A stretch of 12,765 nt of DNA from the NCBI GenBank assembly GCA_964196565.1, contig CAXMUH010000072.1:1-12765 (forward strand), written 5' to 3'. Positions 1 through 6,644 of the stretch are shown here, piece after piece (the stretch's first letter is position 1; every line of letters starts with the position of its first letter). This DNA is from 2-12-FULL-42-15 sp964196565 (GTDB lineage Bacteria > Pseudomonadota > Gammaproteobacteria > Coxiellales > Coxiellaceae). The notes beneath the pieces are model-generated. The model ran no database searches and was not told the DNA's origin. It worked only from the letters and a program-made list of their open reading frames with translations. Both the position numbers and the translations under genes were made by a program.

Positions 1-819
1 CGAAAATCTCACCAGAGCACCTACTTTAACTGAATGCACCATAGCTTGCGCCGTCGCACTTGAGTTAAATGACACCAGTAAACCAGGTCTGGATCCTGAT
101 ATTCCGGCAAAGGTTTCTTGGCCAAAATAATGATAATTATATTCACCAAAAACACTGAAAGTATCATTAATGTCTCTTATCAGCCCGAGGCCAAAAACAA
201 CACCAAATAAGCTCTTAGTCCGCGTAAATGCCAACGTAAAAGCGCTTGCAGGCGTAGGATTAATTGCGGGCATCTCAACTGATCCATTTATCTTCATACT
301 GCTAAAAGCAGGCCCCAGCTTAACGGTAACTCGAGTTTGTGGTGTAATTGACATGCCAAATTTAAGCGCGAGGTCAAAAATATAGCTCAGTGTAGTTTTC
401 ATACCAGATAACACGGCTGGATTCGCGACGTTTCCTGGAAATGCAACAAAGACTTGTTTTTCTGCTGCTCCAGTTCCAGAACTCGCACTAAATTCACCAC
501 CCACTTGATACTGTGGATTGATTTGATAGAGAAATCCCAGTAAACCACCACCGAAAAAGCCACTCATCCCTAGATCCGTTTCGTCAAGAAATTGAAACGA
601 TCGGTTTGCGAGATCTGCATAATTCAATGTGCTCTCGGTATGGTTGTAATTGTAATAATCTCCACCAAATGCACCGAAATAAACTTCCCACTTATGCATT
701 GGCGGCGGCGGCGCCTTTGGTGCAAGATCAAATCCACCCGCCAACGTTGTGGTAGGTAACAAAAAAGCCCCAAATAGTAACAATCGAACTGAACTACGTA
801 ATAATTTTTGAAATTGCAC
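1..819 (-). CDS. Outer-membrane beta-barrel protein, 3'-truncated by the window edge
   Basis: This frame is open for 273 codons from a GTG at 817-819 to the window edge with no stop, so the C-terminus is missing or nearly so. The start is GTG because GGAGGTT (826-832) sits 7-8 nt before it; an in-frame ATG at 832-834 overlaps that ribosome-binding site and is an unlikely start. Residues 1 to about 27 form a signal peptide (basic start, then LLLFGAFLLPTTTLA). A short Pro-rich stretch (APKAPPPP) follows. The rest alternates aromatic and glycine-rich strands (WEVYFGAFGG, SGFFGGGLLGFLYQ, FGVVFGLGL, FGEYNYHYFG) and reaches VGALVRFS at the edge, as in a small outer-membrane beta-barrel nearing its last strand. 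The size fits an 8-12-strand barrel of the kind common in Legionella and Coxiella relatives. Function is not known: porin, adhesin and surface antigen are all possible. It has its own promoter (850-878) and follows the secreted Cys-rich gene on the same strand. Confidence 0.85.
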   Translation of the reverse strand, partial: MQFQKLLRSSVRLLLFGAFLLPTTTLAGGFDLAPKAPPPPMHKWEVYFGAFGGDYYNYNHTESTLNYADLANRSFQFLDETDLGMSGFFGGGLLGFLYQINPQYQVGGEFSASSGTGAAEKQVFVAFPGNVANPAVLSGMKTTLSYIFDLALKFGMSITPQTRVTVKLGPAFSSMKINGSVEMPAINPTPASAFTLAFTRTKSLFGVVFGLGLIRDINDTFSVFGEYNYHYFGQETFAGISGSRPGLLVSFNSSATAQAMVHSVKVGALVRFS

Positions 820-849
820 TTTATTAACCTCCATATTTAAAGTTTATTT

Positions 850-878
850 ATTCTAAGTTAAGTTTGTCTAAAAAACAA
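850..878 (-). promoter_or_regulatory. Sigma-70-type promoter of the outer-membrane protein gene
   Basis: On the minus strand TTGTTT (873-878) and TAGAAT (850-855) are separated by exactly 17 bp. The -10 matches 5 of 6 consensus positions and the -35 matches 4 of 6. The GTG start lies about 31 bp downstream of the -10, leaving a short leader that contains the GGAGG site. Inferred from sequence only. Confidence 0.55.
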
Positions 879-910
879 CAAGTTTGTAAATAAAGCAAAT
901 GACTTGCTAA

Positions 911-1288
911 TTAATTTTGCAAAGGACAACTTTTCATATAATAGCTTAATCTAGCACTACATTGAGCTGCCTTGGTTGGATAATGCACTCTGCAAAAAAT
1001 ATCTACACCATATAGTTTTACATTAATGAAATATCGTAATGCTTTATCGACTCTGCAGAAAGCATCGCCATCAAGATATTCGCATCGTGCTGACATATAA
1101 TTAAACTGACAGGCGCACCACGCTTGATTATCGTTGGCGGTCTGGCTAGGTGGTGTTCCACATGTATAGGTCCCCGCCACATAGCTTTGGGGGGTAAATA
1201 ACTCATTAATATTATTATGATCTGCTGCCAATGCGGATCCCATAACTGCAAAAGCCAATGTGAATAACTGAGCTTTGATAAATTTCAT
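911..1288 (-). CDS. Small secreted cysteine-rich protein, unknown function
   Basis: I do not recognise this 125-residue protein. The start at 1286-1288 is chosen because AGGAGA lies just upstream and because it yields a clean signal peptide, MKFIKAQLFTLAFAVMGSALA, cleaved after residue 21. The reading frame stays open upstream to 1420, but that extension runs through a dispersed hairpin repeat and would bury the signal peptide. The mature part, about 104 residues, has eight cysteines (positions 43, 58, 60, 69, 78, 99, 110, 121), an even number suited to four disulfides made in the periplasm. FCRV occurs twice (77-80 and 98-101), each followed by a basic/aromatic segment, hinting at an internal duplication. 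Trp57 and many Tyr and Phe residues suggest a compact fold. It lies downstream of dnaJ on the same strand, but 174 bp and two hairpins away, so it is probably transcribed separately. It may be a lineage-specific periplasmic or exported protein. Confidence 0.7.
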   Translation of the reverse strand: MKFIKAQLFTLAFAVMGSALAADHNNINELFTPQSYVAGTYTCGTPPSQTANDNQAWCACQFNYMSARCEYLDGDAFCRVDKALRYFINVKLYGVDIFCRVHYPTKAAQCSARLSYYMKSCPLQN

Positions 1289-1365
1289 ACTATCTCCTTG
1301 AAAATTAAAATCCATACAAAAAGGTATGGTATCAAGGATATCGTATTGAGGGAAATGTCGATAAT

Positions 1366-1401
1366 GGTGGATTACGACCCGTCTCACGGGTCTAATCCAC
1401 C
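1366..1401. repeat. Short hairpin repeat with GGTGGATTA / TAATCCACC arms
   Basis: Perfect 9-nt arms GGTGGATTA (1366-1374) and TAATCCACC (1393-1401) enclose a second 6-bp stem GACCCG / CGGGTC, with a one-base bulge and a TCTCA loop. The adjoining CCTAC gives the pattern GTAGGGTGGATTA...TAATCCACC, which I know as a very common interspersed palindromic unit in many bacterial genomes. It lies upstream of the Cys-rich gene and downstream of dnaJ. Its copy number in this genome cannot be judged from one window. Confidence 0.65.
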
Positions 1402-1436
1402 CTACGGTTGCTCGGCGCACTATAGAATAAGGCAGG

Positions 1437-1456
1437 CGGCCAGCAGGTGCTGGCCG
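1437..1456 (-). terminator. Hairpin just after dnaJ, possible terminator
   Basis: CGGCCAGC (1437-1444) and GCTGGCCG (1449-1456) form a perfect 8-bp GC-rich stem with a 4-nt loop, 6 bp past the dnaJ stop. Read in the direction of dnaJ there is no clean U-run afterwards, so it may be a weak terminator or an mRNA 3'-end protecting hairpin. A T-rich run lies on the opposite (plus) side. Confidence 0.4.
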
Positions 1457-1462
1457 GGAAAT

Positions 1463-2602
1463 TTATTTTTTATCACCAAAAAAATCTTTAACCGAATCAA
1501 ACCATGATTTTGATTGCGGAGAATGATCTTTATTATCTTTTTTCAATGACTCACTAAACTCTTTTAACATGTCTTTTTGTGCAGAGCTTAATTTAACTGG
1601 TGTTTCAACCACAGCACGACACAATAAGTCACCTACCCCACCACTGCGCAAAGCTTTGACGCCTTTACCACGCAAGCGAAATAATTTGCCTGATTGAGTT
1701 TCCGCAGGGATAATCAATTTTACTTGACCCGCCAACGTTGGGATTTCGATTTCACCACCTAAAGCCGCAACCACAAAATCAATGGGTACTTCTGAGTGCA
1801 AATCATTGCCGTGACGTTTAAAAAGCTGATGTTCTTTAACATGAACCTGCACATATAAGTCACCTGCTGGTGCACCATGCATACCCGCCTCACCTTTTCC
1901 TGCTATACGAATTCGATCTCCGGTATCTACACCTGCTGGAATATTAACGCTAAGCGTTTGTGTTTGTTGAGTACGCCCTTGGCCACGACATGAGTTACAT
2001 GGGTCTTTAATGACTTTACCCGCACCACGACACTTAGGACAGGTTTGCTGAACCGTTAAAAATCCATGGCGCATTTGTACCTGACCATGACCATGACAAC
2101 TGTCACAAGTCACCGGGGAAGTGCCTTTTTTGGCGCCTTTCCCATCGCAGCTTTCACACTCTACCCAGGTAGGCACTTTAATTGTTTTAGCCAGACCATG
2201 TACTGCTTGCTCTAAAGTGATACTTAATTCATAACCCAAATCTGCGCCAGTTTGTTGACGTTGTTGACCACCACGACCGCCCCCAAAAATATCACCAAAA
2301 ATATCTCCGAACACATCGCCAATATCACCAAAATCAAATCCACCAGGACCACCACCACCGCCACCAAATTGTTGGTTAACGCCCGCATGACCGAATTGGT
2401 CGTACGCGACGCGTTTTTGTGAGTCGGATAAAACCGCATAGGCTTTTTGTATTTCTTTAAATTTTGCTTCAGCTTTATCATCACCTGGATTACGATCGGG
2501 GTGATACTTCATTGCCATACGGCGGTAGGATTTTTTAATCTCTGTATCCGTTGCCGTACGCGTGACTTGTAATATTTCGTAATAATCTATTTCTGTGGCC
2601 AT
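1463..2602 (-). CDS. dnaJ: Chaperone DnaJ (Hsp40, class I)
   Basis: DnaJ is the cytoplasmic J-domain co-chaperone: it delivers unfolded clients to DnaK and stimulates DnaK ATP hydrolysis. At 379 residues it is of normal length. The J domain occupies residues 1 to about 70, with the essential HPD at 34-36. A Gly/Phe-rich linker follows (about 75-110, with repeated FGDIFGDIF and a run of glycines). Four CxxCxGxG zinc-finger repeats are intact (CESCDGKG from residue 149, CDSCHGHG, CPKCRGAG, CNSCRGQG from residue 202). The C-terminal client-binding domains follow. Nothing is degenerate. It lies 94 bp downstream of dnaK on the same strand and is presumably co-transcribed from the dnaK promoter, with a hairpin in the gap. 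No strong Shine-Dalgarno is seen close to the ATG (2600-2602), only AGGA further upstream, which fits modest expression relative to dnaK. Confidence 0.99.
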   Translation of the reverse strand: MATEIDYYEILQVTRTATDTEIKKSYRRMAMKYHPDRNPGDDKAEAKFKEIQKAYAVLSDSQKRVAYDQFGHAGVNQQFGGGGGGPGGFDFGDIGDVFGDIFGDIFGGGRGGQQRQQTGADLGYELSITLEQAVHGLAKTIKVPTWVECESCDGKGAKKGTSPVTCDSCHGHGQVQMRHGFLTVQQTCPKCRGAGKVIKDPCNSCRGQGRTQQTQTLSVNIPAGVDTGDRIRIAGKGEAGMHGAPAGDLYVQVHVKEHQLFKRHGNDLHSEVPIDFVVAALGGEIEIPTLAGQVKLIIPAETQSGKLFRLRGKGVKALRSGGVGDLLCRAVVETPVKLSSAQKDMLKEFSESLKKDNKDHSPQSKSWFDSVKDFFGDKK

Positions 2603-2628
2603 AACTCACTTAATCCTAAAAATAGCAA

Positions 2629-2676
2629 CGTCGCCCAGACGATAAATACATTAAAATATTTACCAAAAGGGCGACG
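2629..2676 (-). promoter_or_regulatory. Intercistronic hairpin between dnaK and dnaJ
   Basis: GGGCGACG (2669-2676) and CGTCGCCC (2629-2636) are perfect 8-nt complements flanking a 32-nt AT-rich loop. On the dnaK-dnaJ mRNA this forms a GC-rich stem about 26 nt before the dnaJ start. No U-run follows, so full termination is unlikely. An mRNA-processing or partial-attenuation hairpin that lowers DnaJ relative to DnaK is the likely role (inference). Confidence 0.5.
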
Positions 2677-2696
2677 AGTCTATAACCATATTTTAT

Positions 2697-4667
2697 TTAC
2701 TGTCCGTCTCTCTTTTCGTCGTCCTTAACTTCTTCAAATTCAGCATCAACGACATCTTCTTTTTTAGCTGAGTCTTCACCAGCCGCGCCTGCACTACCAG
2801 CAGCACCTTCGCCACCGTTAGCACCAGCATCGCCACCTTCACCTTCACCTTTATTGGCATATAGGCGTTCGGCTAATTTAGAAGAAATATCAGTTAGCTC
2901 TTTTGTTTTTGCTTCAATCGCGTCTTTATCTTCGCCTTTTATAAGTTCTTTAAGTTCAGCACTAACGGTTTCGACATTCTTTTTCTCTGTCTCAGTCACT
3001 TTATCGCCGAGCTCTTTCACTGATTTATCCGTTGCGTGAATCATCGAATCTGCCTGATTGCGCACACCGACTAATTCATGAAACAACTTATCTGAATCTT
3101 TATTCGCTTCAGCATCTTTCACCATATTTTGAATTTCGTCATCGGACAAACCACTGGATGCTTTAATCACAATGGATTGTTCTTTGCCGGTGGCTTTATC
3201 TTTAGCTGATACATGCAAGATACCATTCGCATCAATATCAAAAGTCACTTCAATTTGTGGCGTACCACGTTGTGCGGGTGGAATATCTGATAAATCAAAT
3301 CGACCTAATGTTTTATTTGCAGATGCGATTTCTCGCTCACCTTGCAATACATGTACCGTTACTGCTGTTTGATTATCATCAGCGGTTGAAAACACTTGAT
3401 TCGCTTTCGTTGGAATCGTGGTATTTTTGTCAATCAACTTAGTCATGACGCCGCCCATGGTTTCAATACCCAAAGACAATGGTGTGACATCCAATAATAA
3501 AACGTCTTTCACATCACCAGAAAGTACCGCACCCTGAATTGCTGCGCCCATAGCGACCGCTTCATCCGCGTTCACGTCACGACGCGCTTCTTTACCAAAG
3601 AAATTTTTCACGGCTTCTTGGACTTTCGGCATCCGTGTTTGGCCACCTACTAAAATCACATCTTCAACTTCAGACACTTTTAATCCGGCATCTTGAATAG
3701 CCGTTTTACAAGGGCCCATGGTACGTTCTACTAATTCATCAACTAATGATTCTAGCTTTGCACGCGTTACACGGATATTTAAATGCTTCGGACCAGAGGC
3801 ATCAGCTGTCACGTACGGTAAATTAACATCGGTTTGTTGCGTGGATGATAATTCAATTTTTGCTTTTTCTGCGCCTTCTTTTAAACGTTGTAGCGCAAGT
3901 GGATCATTACGTAAATCGGTACCGGTGTCTTTTTTGAATTCTTCCACCAAATAATCAATTAAACGCATATCAAAATCTTCACCACCCAAAAAGGTATCAC
4001 CATTGGTGGCTAAAACTTCAAACTGGTGCTCGCCGTCAACATCGGCAATTTCAATAATTGAGATATCAAAGGTTCCGCCACCTAAATCGTAAACAGCAAC
4101 TTTGCGATCGCCTTTTTTCTTATCAAGTCCATAAGCTAGCGCTGCTGCGGTTGGCTCATTAATAATTCGCTTAACTTCAAGGCCAGCAATTTTACCTGCA
4201 TCTTTGGTCGCTTGTCGTTGTGCATCATTAAAATAAGCAGGTACGGTAATCACAGCCGCTTTAACTTCATGGCCCAAATAATCTTCAGCCGTTTTTTTCA
4301 TTTTCATTAAAATTTGCGCGGATACTTGTGGTGGTGCAATTTTCTCACCATTGGCTTCAACCCAAGCATCACCATTGTCTGCTTTGATAATTTTGTATGG
4401 CACCATTTTAATGTCTTTTTGTACAACATCATCGTCAAACTTACGTCCAACGAGTCGCTTAATAGCATATAGGGTGTTATGCGGATTGGTCACTGCTTGA
4501 CGCTTAGCCGGCGCACCTACAAGAACCTCATCTTTGGTATAAGCTACAATCGATGGCGTGGTTCTGGCCCCTTCGGCGTTTTCGATAACGCGCAATTTTC
4601 CACCACTTTCCATCACTGCTACACAGGAGTTCGTGGTTCCCAAGTCAATCCCGATAATCTCGCTCAT
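2697..4667 (-). CDS. dnaK: Chaperone DnaK (Hsp70)
   Basis: DnaK is the ATP-dependent Hsp70 that binds and releases exposed hydrophobic peptides, with DnaJ as ATPase stimulator and GrpE as nucleotide exchanger. The 656-residue product has the N-terminal phosphate-1 motif IGIDLGTTNS (residues 5-14), the NEPTAAALAYG segment, the DLGGGTFD phosphate-2 loop and the VGGQTRMP segment. The interdomain linker is VLLLDVTPLSLG, followed by the beta-sandwich substrate domain and a helical lid. The tail is Gly/Ala/Glu-rich and acidic and contains DVVDAEFEEVKD, the usual C-terminal motif. The extra length over E. coli DnaK (638) lies mainly in the low-complexity tail. The start is supported by AGAGGA a few bases upstream. 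A sigma-32 promoter lies at 4738-4765, and grpE lies upstream on the same strand. Confidence 0.99.
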   Translation of the reverse strand: MSEIIGIDLGTTNSCVAVMESGGKLRVIENAEGARTTPSIVAYTKDEVLVGAPAKRQAVTNPHNTLYAIKRLVGRKFDDDVVQKDIKMVPYKIIKADNGDAWVEANGEKIAPPQVSAQILMKMKKTAEDYLGHEVKAAVITVPAYFNDAQRQATKDAGKIAGLEVKRIINEPTAAALAYGLDKKKGDRKVAVYDLGGGTFDISIIEIADVDGEHQFEVLATNGDTFLGGEDFDMRLIDYLVEEFKKDTGTDLRNDPLALQRLKEGAEKAKIELSSTQQTDVNLPYVTADASGPKHLNIRVTRAKLESLVDELVERTMGPCKTAIQDAGLKVSEVEDVILVGGQTRMPKVQEAVKNFFGKEARRDVNADEAVAMGAAIQGAVLSGDVKDVLLLDVTPLSLGIETMGGVMTKLIDKNTTIPTKANQVFSTADDNQTAVTVHVLQGEREIASANKTLGRFDLSDIPPAQRGTPQIEVTFDIDANGILHVSAKDKATGKEQSIVIKASSGLSDDEIQNMVKDAEANKDSDKLFHELVGVRNQADSMIHATDKSVKELGDKVTETEKKNVETVSAELKELIKGEDKDAIEAKTKELTDISSKLAERLYANKGEGEGGDAGANGGEGAAGSAGAAGEDSAKKEDVVDAEFEEVKDDEKRDGQ

Positions 4668-4737
4668 TCTGTATCCTCTTTATTCAAAGGTTGATAAATA
4701 ACTAAAAGTTAATCAAATTCGTTATTGTTTAACCTAT

Positions 4738-4765
4738 AAATGGGGGCATCAATATGGATTTCAAG
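4738..4765 (-). promoter_or_regulatory. Heat-shock (sigma-32) promoter of dnaK-dnaJ
   Basis: On the minus strand CTTGAAA (4759-4765) and CCCCATTT (4738-4745) are separated by 13 bp. This matches the classical sigma-32 (RpoH) consensus CTTGAAA-N(11-16)-CCCCATnT at every defined base. The dnaK start codon lies about 70 bp downstream. Heat-shock control of dnaKJ is established in gammaproteobacteria; the assignment here rests on the sequence match. Confidence 0.85.
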
Positions 4766-4809
4766 GGGTTAATCGGGAATTTTCTGCCCCAGGCTTACTG
4801 CCAAAGTTT

Positions 4810-4901
4810 GTCATTCCGGCGAAAGTGCCAACGTAATCAAGCGCCAACGTCATGAGGTCCCAGCATACTCCGTGATGACGATGCACTTTCGCTGGGATGA
4901 C
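4810..4901. repeat. 92-bp imperfect palindrome between grpE and dnaK
   Basis: Terminal arms GTCATTCCGGCGAAAGTGC (4810-4828) and GCACTTTCGCTGGGATGAC (4883-4901) match at 17 of 19 positions as inverted repeats. A nested pair CGTCAT (4848-4853) / ATGACG (4875-4880) lies inside. A short direct repeat, GCCAACGT, occurs twice in the left half. GTCATTCC.GCGAAAG...-type arms are typical of small non-coding interspersed palindromes. It begins 6 bp past the grpE stop, so it may also act as the grpE 3' hairpin. It carries no coding potential. Confidence 0.65.
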
Positions 4902-4907
4902 GTACTT

Positions 4908-5531
4908 CTAGCTGGCTACTATTACCATCGCGGCCCTCAATACCCGCCCATTTAAGGCATAACCATGCTGCAGCACCTGCAAAATGGTATTGGGCTTCGC
5001 CTTTGGATCTTGCTGCATCGACATGGCCTCATGAATCTCTGGATTAAAGGCCTCTCCACGAGCTGGGTTAATCACTTCAACACCATGTTTAGTCAACGTC
5101 TTGATTAATAAGTCTAAAGTCAACTGCATGCCTTCATGAATGCTGTTTTGCTGAGGATCGTTGACACTCGATTCCAAACCCCGCACCAAACTATCCACTA
5201 CAGGCAATAAATCCACTATCAGCTTTTCTGTACCAAATTTGTGCGCCTTGCTGATGTCGCGCTCTGCCCGCTCTTGTGCATTTTTCATCTCTGCCATAAC
5301 TCGCAGATTCTTATCTTTATACTCATCTACCACCTGCTCCATCGCAGTCAGTCTGTCTTCAAGCTTTTGTCGGTCTGGGAACTCGATCCCAAGGTCAGTA
5401 TCTTGTGAAAGTGAGGCTCGAGAGCTTATTTTTTCTTCCGCTTCAGGTTGCGCATCTTCCTGCTCTTCAGAGAATTTTTCCCATTTATTTTTACCCTTAG
5501 CTGATTTATTTTGAGATGTTTTGTCTTTCAT
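4908..5531 (-). CDS. grpE: Nucleotide exchange factor GrpE
   Basis: GrpE is a cytoplasmic homodimer that drives ADP release from DnaK. The product has 207 residues, normal for the family. The N-terminal 45 or so residues are charged and disordered-looking (Lys/Glu/Gln-rich). A long helix follows (about 50-115, including DRLTAMEQVVDEYKDKNLRV and AEMKNAQERAERDISKAHKF) and forms the paired-helix stalk. The C-terminal beta-wing ends with NGRVLRAAMVIVAS, close to the E. coli ending NGRTIRAAMVTVA. It is followed on the same strand by dnaK, 240 bp away, with a palindrome and the dnaK heat-shock promoter between them, so dnaK can be expressed independently. The ribosome-binding site is weak: AAAGG lies rather far upstream of the ATG. 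Confidence 0.98.
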   Translation of the reverse strand: MKDKTSQNKSAKGKNKWEKFSEEQEDAQPEAEEKISSRASLSQDTDLGIEFPDRQKLEDRLTAMEQVVDEYKDKNLRVMAEMKNAQERAERDISKAHKFGTEKLIVDLLPVVDSLVRGLESSVNDPQQNSIHEGMQLTLDLLIKTLTKHGVEVINPARGEAFNPEIHEAMSMQQDPKAKPNTILQVLQHGYALNGRVLRAAMVIVAS

Positions 5532-5575
5532 ATAGGTAAACCTTTGTTATTTATGAGCAATGACTTTAGCATACC

Positions 5576-5605
5576 ATTATAATGTCTTTATGCTTATCAT
5601 TCCAA
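5576..5605 (-). promoter_or_regulatory. Candidate sigma-70 promoter of grpE
   Basis: On the minus strand TTGGAA (5600-5605) and a perfect TATAAT (5576-5581) are separated by 18 bp. The grpE ATG lies about 45 bp downstream. I see no sigma-32 consensus in this gap, so grpE may have a housekeeping promoter, unlike dnaK. The remaining 100 bp towards nadK hold no other clear signal. Confidence 0.55.
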
Positions 5606-5718
5606 ATCAAGAGCCGATATTCTATAGATTTAACAAGTATGAAGCTACTACAGCACGATAAAAAATGCTATGCTTTAACAAAATACATTCTTAAGTATTA
5701 CAAAGATTAACCAAATTT

Positions 5719-6615
5719 ATGGCTAAACAAAAATTTCACAAAATAGCATTAATGGGGCGCAAAGGCGTTCCTGGTGTCGAGGAAACTTTATCCTCGCTGG
5801 TCAAATATTTGCAGCAACAAAAATGTGAGGTGGTTTTAGAAACCTCTGCTGCAGAAATTCTACCCGCCTCCTTGAGCGCACTCAAAATTAGCGCTAAAGA
5901 CTTACCAAAACGTGCCGAACTTTTAATTGTCGTTGGCGGCGATGGCAGCTTGCTCAATGCCTCGCAAACTGCAACTAAATATAATTTACCGGTACTCGGC
6001 ATTAATCGCGGTCGCTTAGGGTTTTTAACTGATATTCATCCCCAAGAATTAGAAAAAATCGGCGATATCCTCAATGGTAATTATGAACTCGAAAAAAGAT
6101 TTTTACTGGAAGCGACCTTTGAAAATGAAAAAGGCGAATCGGATCACTACACCGCCCTCAATGACGTGGTTTTATTGCCCGGCGATATCGCACAAATGAT
6201 TGAGTTTAATCTTTACGTTAACAAACGCCTGGTTTGCCACCATCGCGCCGACGGTATGATTATTGCCAGTCCGACAGGATCAACTGCCTATGCGCTTTCC
6301 GGCGGCGGCCCAATTTTACATCCGAGCCTTGAAGCAATTGTACTGGTGCCTATGTTTCCACACACATTAAGTTCTCGCCCAATTGTTATTAGTAGCGACA
6401 GTATCATTACGATTGATATCGTCAAAAACAACGATATCTCACCTTATCTTAGCTGCGACGGACAAAATCGGGTGAATATATCTCCTGGCAGCAAAATTAG
6501 CATTAAAAAAAGCCCTGACTTATTACAGCTTATCCACCCCGAAGATTACAGTTATTTTCACACCTTACGTGAAAAACTTAATTGGGAAAAACAAGCAACG
6601 CGTCCCCCTTTTTAG
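5719..6615 (+). CDS. nadK: NAD kinase
   Basis: This enzyme phosphorylates NAD+ to NADP+ with ATP in the cytoplasm and is the only de novo source of NADP. At 298 residues it is of usual length. The family motifs are intact: GGDGS at residues 73-77 (catalytic Asp75), GINRGRLGFLTD, the EKRFLLEA strand, LNDVVL (family usually NE; here Asn-Asp), RADGMIIASPTGSTAY with SPTGSTAY at 184-191, and the GGPILHPSLEAI...PMFPHTLSSRP segment. The C-terminal IHPEDYSYFHTLREKLNW closely resembles the E. coli ending. No good Shine-Dalgarno precedes the ATG (the upstream bases are A/T-rich), but the start agrees with the family N-terminus. recN follows after 29 bp on the same strand, an arrangement common in gammaproteobacteria. 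Confidence 0.98.
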   Translation: MAKQKFHKIALMGRKGVPGVEETLSSLVKYLQQQKCEVVLETSAAEILPASLSALKISAKDLPKRAELLIVVGGDGSLLNASQTATKYNLPVLGINRGRLGFLTDIHPQELEKIGDILNGNYELEKRFLLEATFENEKGESDHYTALNDVVLLPGDIAQMIEFNLYVNKRLVCHHRADGMIIASPTGSTAYALSGGGPILHPSLEAIVLVPMFPHTLSSRPIVISSDSIITIDIVKNNDISPYLSCDGQNRVNISPGSKISIKKSPDLLQLIHPEDYSYFHTLREKLNWEKQATRPPF

Positions 6616-6644
6616 ATCCAATTGGAATAAAGGATACACTTTGA

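Noticed and set aside
170..385. Plus-strand ORF opposite the outer-membrane protein gene
   Set aside because: It is a shadow of the minus-strand barrel gene, which has a signal peptide, ribosome-binding site and promoter.
1289..1420. N-terminal extension of the Cys-rich gene to an ATG at 1420
   Set aside because: The extension is translated from a dispersed hairpin repeat and would place the signal peptide internally; the ATG at 1288 has a good ribosome-binding site.
5161..5514. 117-residue plus-strand ORF opposite grpE
   Set aside because: It is antisense to a fully conserved grpE and is Ser-rich, as expected for a frame shadow.
5606..5718. nadK promoter
   Set aside because: Several AT-rich -10-like strings occur, but none pairs with a -35 at proper spacing well enough to report.
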